A stretch of 6,236 bases of DNA, taken from Fimbriimonadaceae bacterium. Its GTDB lineage: Bacteria; Armatimonadota; Fimbriimonadia; Fimbriimonadales; Fimbriimonadaceae. The notes beneath the pieces are model-generated. The model did not search any database and was not told the DNA's origin. It saw nothing but the letters and a program-made list of their open reading frames with translations. Where the stretch lies: assembly GCA_019454665.1 (NCBI GenBank), contig JACFNW010000143.1, forward strand, positions 1 through 6,236. The letters are read 5' to 3'. A program made the translations under genes and the position numbers. Positions within the stretch are counted from its first letter, which is position 1; each line of letters begins with the position of its first letter. Shown one piece after another: positions 1 to 5,616 of the stretch.

Positions 1-2251
1 AAGCCGTGAAGAACTTGGGCAGCGCCTCGAGCAACCCGCTCAGCGTCAGGCCCGTCTGCTGGAGCATGGCGATCAGCTTGCAGAACCCGAACATGCCGTC
101 GAAGCCCGGATGCAACTCGGGGAAGAGGAAGCCTCCGCGGTCGTCGCCGGCGAACGTCGCGCCCTCGGCCACACCGGCGTCGAGCAGCGAACGCGTGTCG
201 GCCTTGGTCCGCACCACGTGCGCCCCCTGTTCAACCAAGCGCCGCTCCAGCGAAGACGGCGCCGCCACGCTCATGGCGATCCGTGCGCCGGGATGCGTCT
301 GGGCAATCAGCGTGGCCACCACGGCCAGCAAGGCGTTGCCTTGGACCAAGTTCCCCTGGTCGTCCACGGCCGTCATCCGCTCGCCTTCCTCGGTGAACAG
401 CACGCCGATGTCGTAGCCCAGCTTTCCCACGATGGACTTCAGGTTGTCCAAGTGCAAATCAATCTCGGCGGGCGTCCGGGGGGAGCGCTTGGCGTCGTTG
501 TGAGCGTTCAGACTGAGCGATTCGACGCCCAGTTCGCTCAGCATCGAAGGAAAGATCGAGGCCAAGGCGCTGAACCCGAAATCGCACACGATACGCATCG
601 TCTTGCCCGCCTTCGCCCCTCCCAAATGGCGGAAGAAATCGGCGCGGTACTCCTCGATGGCGCGGCTGGCGAACTCGATCACGCCCAAGTCGTCGGGGTC
701 GGCGCGATGGTAGTCCTCGCGGAAGAACGTCGTTTCGACCTTGCGCTCCAGGTTCTTCGAGATGTAGGCCCCCGAAGCGTTGAGCATCTCGACCAGCGAC
801 ACGCGGGAGTTCCCCGGAAGCTTGCGGACGTTGATCGCACCCGCCGCGCCGCTCGCCTTGATGAAGTGGCGTGTGATGGGCAACGGGGCGCTGCTGCGCA
901 GGTCGAGCACGTCGCACCCCACGCTCAGCAGCGAGGCGATGATGGCCCGCTTGACCATTCGCGAACTGCGCGTCGAGTCGCGGGCCGTGACCACCTTGCT
1001 GCGGGGCGGCAGGCACGAGCCGAACGCCGAGCCGAGCCGAGTAGCGAAATCGGGCGTGATCTCGATGTTCGATAGGCCCGCTACGCCCAGCTCTCGGAAC
1101 AGTTGGCCCCGCCACTTGTTGCCCCAAACCAGCGACATCGTCACCGTCGCGCCGCGCTCGATGATCTTGTCGGGCCAGAGCTTGACCCTGGGGCGCACCA
1201 GACTGCCCACGTCGAGCAGACAGCGGTCGGCCACCACGGCGTCCTCGCGGACCACGGCATCCCGCTTCACGGTGACGCGCGAACCCAGCGTCGCCGAGTG
1301 GATGCCCGCGTTCAGGCCGATGTACGCCCCGTCCCAAACCACCGACCGCTCGACCGTGGCGTTTTCCATGACCAGCGAGTTGTCGCCGATCGTGGTGAAC
1401 GGCCCGATGGTGGCCCCGGTGCGCACTTTGCAGCCCCGGCCGATACACACGGGCGCGGCGATGATCGCGCCCTCTTCGATCACGGTGTTCACGTCCACCC
1501 AGACGCCGGGCTGGAACTCAGCGCCGGCCACGGGCAGGTTCACCTTCCCGCTCAGCATGTCTTCCTGCGCCTCGCGGTATTGGGTCAGTGATCCGACGTC
1601 GCACCAGTACTCGTCCATGACGTAGCCGTAGAGCGGCTTGCCTTCGGCGAGGATGCGCGGGAAGATGTCCTTCGACCAGTCGTAGTTTCCGCCCGCTTCC
1701 ATCAGGTCGAAGACCTCGGGCTCCAAGATATACATGCCCGTGTTCACGGTGTCGCTGAACACCTCGGACCAACTCGGCTTTTCCAAGAAGCGCAAGATAC
1801 GCCCGTCGTCGCCCGTGATGACCACGCCAAAGTCGAGCGGGTTGGGCACGCGGTAGAGGATGAGCGTGGCCATGCTCTTCTTGCGCCGGTGGAACTCGAT
1901 GGCCTTGGTCAGGTCGCAATCGGTGAGGGCGTCGCCCGAGACGATGACGAACGTGCCGTCGCGCAGCAGGGGCTCGGCCTTCTTCACGCTTCCGGCGGTG
2001 CCGAGCGGGGTGTCCTCGACGCTGTACGTCATCGAAATGCCGTGGTCGGACCCGTCGCCGAAGTAAGCCTGGATCTCGTCGCCCAGGTAGTAAAGCGTGC
2101 TGACGACCTCGGTGATGCCGTGCCGCTTGAGGAGCGTGACGATGTGCTCCATGATCGGCTGGTTGCAGATCGGCACCAAGGGCTTCGGACGATTGACGGT
2201 GATGGGTCGAAGCCTGGACCCCTCGCCGCCTGCCATGACCACCGCTTTCAT
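1..2251 (-). CDS. Sugar-phosphate nucleotidyltransferase fused to phosphomannomutase-like domain (3' end outside window)
   Basis: 750 residues are visible and the frame is still open at the left edge, so the C-terminus is missing. Residues 1-235 are a Rossmann-type nucleotidyltransferase of the mannose-1-phosphate guanylyltransferase/glucose-1-phosphate thymidylyltransferase kind. It has the nucleotide loop [12 protein letters not shown] (7-18), the PKP motif (22-24), SGDALTD (105-111) and FLEKP (155-159). Residues ~249-370 resemble a left-handed beta-helix with hexapeptide-like I/V-G repeats. Residues ~380 onward follow the alpha-D-phosphohexomutase fold: [10 protein letters not shown] (421-430), then a second and third alpha/beta domain, and a sugar-loop equivalent AGDDRGGF (701-708). 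The fused family usually runs to about 830 residues, so some 80 are off-window. The likely role is supply of activated sugar (GDP-mannose or similar) in the cytoplasm for glycans. Nucleotide and sugar specificity cannot be read from the sequence. The ATG at 2251 fits the family N-terminus (MKAVVMAGG) but has only a weak Shine-Dalgarno. Third-position GC is about 90% over the first 100 codons. The mutase catalytic loops look degenerate (see findings). Confidence 0.9.
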   Translation of the reverse strand, partial: MKAVVMAGGEGSRLRPITVNRPKPLVPICNQPIMEHIVTLLKRHGITEVVSTLYYLGDEIQAYFGDGSDHGISMTYSVEDTPLGTAGSVKKAEPLLRDGTFVIVSGDALTDCDLTKAIEFHRRKKSMATLILYRVPNPLDFGVVITGDDGRILRFLEKPSWSEVFSDTVNTGMYILEPEVFDLMEAGGNYDWSKDIFPRILAEGKPLYGYVMDEYWCDVGSLTQYREAQEDMLSGKVNLPVAGAEFQPGVWVDVNTVIEEGAIIAAPVCIGRGCKVRTGATIGPFTTIGDNSLVMENATVERSVVWDGAYIGLNAGIHSATLGSRVTVKRDAVVREDAVVADRCLLDVGSLVRPRVKLWPDKIIERGATVTMSLVWGNKWRGQLFRELGVAGLSNIEITPDFATRLGSAFGSCLPPRSKVVTARDSTRSSRMVKRAIIASLLSVGCDVLDLRSSAPLPITRHFIKASGAAGAINVRKLPGNSRVSLVEMLNASGAYISKNLERKVETTFFREDYHRADPDDLGVIEFASRAIEEYRADFFRHLGGAKAGKTMRIVCDFGFSALASIFPSMLSELGVESLSLNAHNDAKRSPRTPAEIDLHLDNLKSIVGKLGYDIGVLFTEEGERMTAVDDQGNLVQGNALLAVVATLIAQTHPGARIAMSVAAPSSLERRLVEQGAHVVRTKADTRSLLDAGVAEGATFAGDDRGGFLFPELHPGFDGMFGFCKLIAMLQQTGLTLSGLLEALPKFFTA

Positions 2252-2278
2252 GTCGCTTCGTTTGAACCTGCGGCTAGT

Positions 2279-2362
2279 TTAGTCCGGTCGGCGGGGTCGG
2301 CTGTGATGCCATCGCACCACCTTTGCGCCTGCCAGACCTACTTCATGAAATGGAAAGGACAT
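2279..2362 (-). CDS. Possible 27-residue leader peptide ORF upstream of the nucleotidyltransferase gene
   Basis: An ATG at 2362 opens a 27-codon frame ending in TAA at 2281-2279, 27 bases before the ATG of the nucleotidyltransferase gene. A near-perfect Shine-Dalgarno (AAGGAG, 2377-2372) lies 9 bases upstream of it, better than that of any long gene in the window. The peptide starts MSFPFHEVGLAGAKVVRW and ends in an Arg/Pro-rich tail; it has no export signal and I recognise no family. It could be a small protein, or a leader whose translation feeds ribosomes to the weakly initiated downstream gene. Chance occurrence is possible because the frame is so short. Confidence 0.35.
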   Translation of the reverse strand: MSFPFHEVGLAGAKVVRWHHSRPRRPD

Positions 2363-2371
2363 GTTCAGATT

Positions 2372-2377
2372 CTCCTT
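2372..2377 (-). promoter_or_regulatory. Strong Shine-Dalgarno AAGGAG
   Basis: AAGGAG on the minus strand lies 9 bases before ATG 2362. It is the best match to the 16S anti-Shine-Dalgarno in the gap, and it serves the short ORF, not the nucleotidyltransferase gene 120 bases further on. I could not identify a convincing -35/-10 pair in the gap 2252-2495. Confidence 0.5.
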
Positions 2378-2423
2378 GCAAATCGCACGTTGGTGTGCTA
2401 TCACTTAGGAGTTCTTTCCCATC

Positions 2424-2455
2424 GAGGTCGAATCACGCCCAGCAATGCTGACCTC
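2424..2455. repeat. Nested inverted repeats in the rph / nucleotidyltransferase gap
   Basis: GAGGTC (2424-2429) and GACCTC (2450-2455) form a 6-base inverted repeat. It encloses and overlaps by one base a second palindrome, CAGCAATGCTG (2440-2450). The two could form alternative stems in RNA or be an operator-like site. It lies about 60 bases upstream of the leader ORF start. No T-rich tail follows on either strand, so a terminator is not favoured. Function unknown. Confidence 0.3.
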
Positions 2456-2470
2456 TGATGGACTCAAGTG

Positions 2471-2492
2471 CCGCCGGCTCATCCGCCGGCGG
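2471..2492 (-). terminator. GC-rich stem-loop just after rph
   Basis: CCGCCGGC (2471-2478) and GCCGGCGG (2485-2492) make a perfect 8-bp stem with a 6-base loop. It starts 3 bases beyond the rph stop codon on the minus strand. There is no U-tract after it (the RNA continues CACUUGAG), so it is either a non-canonical terminator or a 3'-end stabilising hairpin. Its position at the end of the tightly packed gene run supports an end-of-transcript role. Confidence 0.5.
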
Positions 2493-2495
2493 TCT

Positions 2496-3218
2496 CTATT
2501 TGGGCTCTTCGAGCCCAAGCACCCTGCGCTGCAGGGCCGTCAACTCGTCAATCCCGTGCTTGGCCAGCTTGAGCAGCGTGCCCAGCGTGGCCGCCGTGTA
2601 CGGCGACTCCTCGGCCGTGCCCTGAATCTCGACGAACTTGCCCGAGCCCGTCATCACGACGTTCATGTCCACCTCGGCCACGCTGTCCTCGTCGTAGTTG
2701 AGGTCGAGGATCTCCTGGTTCTTCCAAACGCCCACGCTGACGGCGGCGATGGAGTCCTTGAACAGCACGCGATCAATCATGCGCTGCTTGATCATCCACC
2801 GCATGGCGTCGTACGTGGCAACGTAGGCGGCGGTGATGGCGGCGGTGCGCGTGCCGCCGTCGGCCTGGATCGCGTCGCAGTCCAGCGTGATCGTGCGCTC
2901 GCCCATGCGGCTCAGGTCCACCACCGAACGCATCGAACGCCCGATCAGGCGCTGAATCTCCAGCGAGCGGCCGTTGGGGCGCTGGTTGTCGCGTTGGTTG
3001 CGCTGGCGGCCGGAGCGGGGCAGCATGGCGTACTCGGCGGTCAACCACCCCGAGCCCGAGCCCTTCTTAAAGCGCGGAACACCGTCGTCCACCGTCGCCG
3101 TGACCAGGACGTGCGTGTCGCCGATCTTGATCAGGCACGAGCCTTCGGCGAACTTGGCGAATCCGCGTTCCATCGTGCAGGGGCGAAGCTGATCGTTCAG
3201 GCGGCCATCGGGGCGCAT
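2496..3218 (-). CDS. rph: Ribonuclease PH
   Basis: 240 residues, the usual family length. RNase PH is a phosphate-dependent 3'-to-5' exoribonuclease that trims tRNA 3' ends, releasing nucleoside diphosphates, and works as a hexameric ring in the cytoplasm. The N-terminus (MRPDGR, then LRP and ERGF) is the family signature and fixes the ATG at 3218. Other hallmarks are [12 protein letters not shown] (57-68), EIQRLIGRS (87-95), [10 protein letters not shown] (106-115), [10 protein letters not shown] (118-127) and GTAEE (200-204). The acidic pair D178 and D184 corresponds to the catalytic/metal aspartates. Nothing is missing. It starts 14 bases after the rsmE stop; the only Shine-Dalgarno-like bases (TAGGT) lie well upstream and overlap that stop, so translational coupling to rsmE is likely. 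Two hairpins close the 3' end. Confidence 0.97.
   Translation of the reverse strand: MRPDGRLNDQLRPCTMERGFAKFAEGSCLIKIGDTHVLVTATVDDGVPRFKKGSGSGWLTAEYAMLPRSGRQRNQRDNQRPNGRSLEIQRLIGRSMRSVVDLSRMGERTITLDCDAIQADGGTRTAAITAAYVATYDAMRWMIKQRMIDRVLFKDSIAAVSVGVWKNQEILDLNYDEDSVAEVDMNVVMTGSGKFVEIQGTAEESPYTAATLGTLLKLAKHGIDELTALQRRVLGLEEPK
2500..2518 (-). repeat. Hairpin formed by the last codons of rph
   Basis: TTGGGCTC (2500-2507) and GAGCCCAA (2511-2518) form an 8-bp stem with a 3-base loop. On the coding strand these bases specify the final residues (LGLEEPK) before the TAG at 2498-2496. Only seven bases separate this stem from the GC-rich hairpin after the stop, giving a double stem-loop at the transcript end. 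Confidence 0.55.
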
Positions 3219-3232
3219 GGCTGGGAGTCTAC

Positions 3233-3943
3233 CTATGGCCCCTCGTCGAGCAGGGCCAGAGCGCAGGCCGCCACCGCCGCCGTGTCCACCCGCAACACCC
3301 GGGGTCCCATCGTGGCCGCCCGCTCGCCGATCGCGGCGACCTCGCGCGGTGACCAGCCTCCTTCCGGGCCGACGACCAGCACGGCCTCTTCGCGCCCGCT
3401 CAGCGCCTGGCGAACTCCCCGGCCCACGCCCTCCACCTCGGAGAGCACGACAGCGTCCGGGTACCGGTCGAGAACCTCCTTCAACGAATCAGCCGTCGCC
3501 AGCTTCGGCAGCCGCGCCCGATACGATTGCTCCGCCGATTCGCGCACGATCGTCTCCAGCCGAGCCACCTTCTGTCGGAACTTGACGGCATCCCACTTGA
3601 CCACCGAGCGGTCGGCGGGGAACAGCACGAACCCCGAGACGCCCACCTCGGTGCAGCCGCGCACCAAGTCGTCCAACCGGTCGCCCTTGGGCAACGCTTG
3701 GGCCAGCACGATGGGCCTCGCGGGCTCGGTGGCCAGGACCTCGACGGATTCGGGCTGAGCCGACTTGTGCGCCAGCGTGCAGCGGATGAGCGTGCCATCG
3801 TCGGGCAGCACGGCCAGCGGGTCGCCGACCCCCATGCGCAACACCTTGCGGAGCTTGTCCCACTCGGAGTCGGAAAGCGGGATCGGGGCGTCGGCCGACG
3901 CCCCCGGAACGAACACCCTGGGCAACGAGCGCTGCGGAGTCAC
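3233..3943 (-). CDS. rsmE: 16S rRNA (uracil-1498-N3)-methyltransferase RsmE
   Basis: 236 residues. RsmE uses S-adenosylmethionine to methylate N3 of U1498 in helix 44 of 16S rRNA, as a SPOUT-class dimer. An N-terminal PUA-like domain (~1-70, with [14 protein letters not shown] at 28-41) is followed by the SPOUT domain. Its family motifs are [13 protein letters not shown] (82-94), CTEVGV (97-102), the cofactor-knot [10 protein letters not shown] (192-201) and [16 protein letters not shown] (217-232). The last motif usually reads LRTETA; here it is LRVDTA, a mild variation. The start is a GTG at 3943, 9 bases after the preceding stop. No Shine-Dalgarno is visible, which suggests coupling to the phytase frame upstream. 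The N-terminal RVFVPG fits the family, so the start is plausible but not proven. Confidence 0.95.
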   Translation of the reverse strand: MTPQRSLPRVFVPGASADAPIPLSDSEWDKLRKVLRMGVGDPLAVLPDDGTLIRCTLAHKSAQPESVEVLATEPARPIVLAQALPKGDRLDDLVRGCTEVGVSGFVLFPADRSVVKWDAVKFRQKVARLETIVRESAEQSYRARLPKLATADSLKEVLDRYPDAVVLSEVEGVGRGVRQALSGREEAVLVVGPEGGWSPREVAAIGERAATMGPRVLRVDTAAVAACALALLDEGP

Positions 3944-3952
3944 GCGCCGATA

Positions 3953-5041
3953 CTACTTCGCCGCAGCCAACTTCGGCTCGCCCGTCTCCGCCACGTTCCG
4001 CCAATCGAAGATGAGGAAGTTCTTGCGCGCGCTGTTCATCGCGATCAACGCGCCAGCGGGAAACTGGGGACCGAGGTTGGCCGAAAGGACCTCGATGCCA
4101 TCGGTCGAATCCGCGCCGCCTTGGATGATCTTGAGCAAGCGATGCTCGCCGCCCCGCTCGAAAACGTGATAGCGCGAGTCGCCCTCCAGTTGCTCGGTGG
4201 CCACCAAATAGCCCTCGCCGCCCGGCAGCGAGTAAACGGCCAGCCCCTCGCGGTCGCCTTCGAACGTGTAGGTTGCCAGCGTCGCCAACTCCTCGTCGGA
4301 AGCGTCGGGGTCGGCATGGTACTTGCGGATGCCGAACGCTTCGTCGGCGCAGTACACGAATCCGAGTTCGTCGTCCACCACGATGGCCTCGATCTCGCCC
4401 ACGCCGGAGAACGTGCCGAACCGCTTGACTTCGACGGCGTCCACAAGACCATCCCGCGCCTCCAGCCGATAGGTGGCCAGGTAGCCGCTCTTGGGGCCTT
4501 CCTTGCGGCCCACGATGGCGAAGATCTGCCCATCGGCGCGCTTGAACAGCCCGATGCCCATGGGGGCCTTCGCTTCGCCGACTTCGCCGGAGAACACGTC
4601 GGTCTTGCCCGTGACGTCGCGGGTCGCGCCGGTCTGGGCGTCTATGGCGAAGATGCGCAGACGGGTCTTCAGTCGCTCGGTGGCCACGGCCAGATCAACG
4701 GTCGCGCCGCCAAGGTCGAAGCCCTTCTCGATGTCCACGTTGTTGGGCCGCTCGACGCCCTCCAGAACGCGGTCCAGTGTGCCGTCCATCTTGAACACGT
4801 ACAGGCCGTTGCCCTCCTTGTCGGTGCCGAAGATGAGCGACTGCCCGGGGTCCGTGGGGTGCACCCAGATCGCGGGGTCGTCGGCATCGCCCTTGACGGG
4901 CTCGGTGGCCGTCGTCGAGAGCACGACGATCGGCTTGGGGTCTTCCTTCGGGGCCGCTGAGGACTGCGGCTCGGCGGGTTTGGGGCCGCCGCAACCGGCT
5001 ACGGAAAGCAAGGCGACGGCGATCCACCAGGGTCTGTTCAC
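3953..5041 (-). other. Phytase lipoprotein module with candidate own start (GTG 5041)
   Basis: If translated from the in-frame GTG at 5041-5039, the product would be a 362-residue lipoprotein. It begins (M/V)NRPWWIAVALLSVAGC, a textbook short lipoprotein signal with the lipidated cysteine at position 17, followed by a Pro/Ala/Ser-rich tether. This is the normal size for a secreted beta-propeller phytase. Third-position GC rises to about 92% just after this point (first ~50 codons past the cysteine). The nearest Shine-Dalgarno-like sequence, GGGAGG, is 14 bases away, longer than usual. This is an alternative reading of the C-terminal part of the fused frame, not an extra gene. Confidence 0.5.
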
Positions 5042-5581
5042 GGAGGGAGGGTGTACCTCCCATCCGTTAACAGAGCGTTTTTGTCGGGTCGTCTGAATGC
5101 CGCTCTCGAACTCGGGACGCGCTTCCATCATCCCTGTCGCCTTCGATTCGCCTTTCGAGCGGGTCTCGGGGTCGGGCACGACGATGGCGCGCGCCTGTTT
5201 GCCTTCCGGCAGTTGGGGCACGGCGACATGGTGGCCGTCGCCGATGCGCTGGGCGAGGTTGAGGTTCTCGAGGTCGGCTCGCGGGGTGGCGCCGCCCGCC
5301 AGTTCGATCGCGTCCACGATCCGGATTCCCGGCTGGATCTCGTAGAGACCCGGCTTGGACACGGCCCCAGTCACATAGATCGTGATCTTGGTGGCTTCTT
5401 CGACGGTGTCTCCCATCGCATTGGCGAACCGCGCGGGGTTCTGGCCGACTTCCGGCTGGACCATGATACTGGACGCTCCTTGTTCCGTAAGCCTCTTGGA
5501 ACCCACGAACCCTGCACCCGTCAGGGTCAACACGATGGTCGCCATATAGGCGAACCTCAAGACGGATTGTTTGCTTCTCAT
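3953..5581 (-). CDS. SLBB (ComEA-like) segment joined in frame to a beta-propeller phytase lipoprotein
   Basis: A single 542-codon frame from ATG 5581 (Shine-Dalgarno GAGGT, 9 bases away) to TAG 3955-3953. Residues ~7-27 are a membrane segment or signal anchor. Residues ~66-126 form an SLBB domain of the ComEA type: ITIYVTGAVSKPGLYEI, VDAIELAGGATPRADL, LNLAQRIGDGHHVAVP. The helix-hairpin-helix DNA-binding part that follows in ComEA is absent. A charged linker (~127-180) leads to a second export signal with lipobox VAGC (194-197). The rest matches 3-phytase of the Bacillus type: DADDPAIWVHP, RPNNVDI, VDLAVATER, EGLAVY, STDGIEV and LGPQFPAGAL. Such enzymes release phosphate from phytate with bound calcium on a six-bladed propeller. 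Family knowledge predicts an envelope protein with a surface phytase. An in-frame ATG at 5677 also exists but overlaps the upstream gene and lacks support. The two modules may be separate genes (see findings). Confidence 0.75.
   Translation of the reverse strand: MRSKQSVLRFAYMATIVLTLTGAGFVGSKRLTEQGASSIMVQPEVGQNPARFANAMGDTVEEATKITIYVTGAVSKPGLYEIQPGIRIVDAIELAGGATPRADLENLNLAQRIGDGHHVAVPQLPEGKQARAIVVPDPETRSKGESKATGMMEARPEFESGIQTTRQKRSVNGWEVHPPSVNRPWWIAVALLSVAGCGGPKPAEPQSSAAPKEDPKPIVVLSTTATEPVKGDADDPAIWVHPTDPGQSLIFGTDKEGNGLYVFKMDGTLDRVLEGVERPNNVDIEKGFDLGGATVDLAVATERLKTRLRIFAIDAQTGATRDVTGKTDVFSGEVGEAKAPMGIGLFKRADGQIFAIVGRKEGPKSGYLATYRLEARDGLVDAVEVKRFGTFSGVGEIEAIVVDDELGFVYCADEAFGIRKYHADPDASDEELATLATYTFEGDREGLAVYSLPGGEGYLVATEQLEGDSRYHVFERGGEHRLLKIIQGGADSTDGIEVLSANLGPQFPAGALIAMNSARKNFLIFDWRNVAETGEPKLAAAK
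5045..5061 (-). promoter_or_regulatory. Hairpin covering a Shine-Dalgarno-like GGGAGG before the phytase module
   Basis: On the minus strand GGGAGG TACAC CCTCCC forms a 6-bp stem with a 5-base loop. The 5' arm (5061-5056) is a strong anti-anti-Shine-Dalgarno match, so folding would hide it; ribosomes arriving from the SLBB coding part would open it. This resembles translational coupling, but the spacing to GTG 5041 is long. Confidence 0.4.
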
Positions 5582-5590
5582 TGCGTTTCT

Positions 5591-5595
5591 ACCTC
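5591..5595 (-). promoter_or_regulatory. Ribosome binding site GAGGT for the SLBB-phytase frame
   Basis: GAGGT lies 9 bases before ATG 5581. It decides the start at 5581 (MRSKQSVLRF, just before the membrane segment) against in-frame ATG codons at 5677 and 5656, which lie inside the Ppx-like gene and would add a non-hydrophobic N-terminus. Confidence 0.7.
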
Positions 5596-5616
5596 GCGAG
5601 ACTTGGGTGGTACTCT

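Noticed and set aside
110..1625. Overlapping plus-strand frames opposite the nucleotidyltransferase gene
   Set aside because: The minus-strand frame encodes an uninterrupted, recognisable two-domain protein across the whole interval; these are by-products of its codon bias.
459..1919. Additional minus-strand frames (459-1448 and 1518-1919)
   Set aside because: They are in a different frame from the open nucleotidyltransferase/mutase gene and consist of Arg/Gly/His-rich sequence typical of shifted reading.
2252..2495. Sigma-70-type promoter for the nucleotidyltransferase gene
   Set aside because: I looked for -35/-10 pairs with 16-19 base spacing on the minus strand and found only poor matches (for example TTCGAC then TAAGTG), so none is annotated.
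2445..3758. 437-codon plus-strand open frame
   Set aside because: It lies opposite rph and rsmE, both of which carry clear family motifs. Its sequence is Arg/Ala/His-rich with no recognisable domain, as expected from antisense of high-GC3 genes.
3527..4960. 477-codon plus-strand open frame
   Set aside because: Antisense shadow of rsmE and the phytase module; low-information composition and no plausible start signal.
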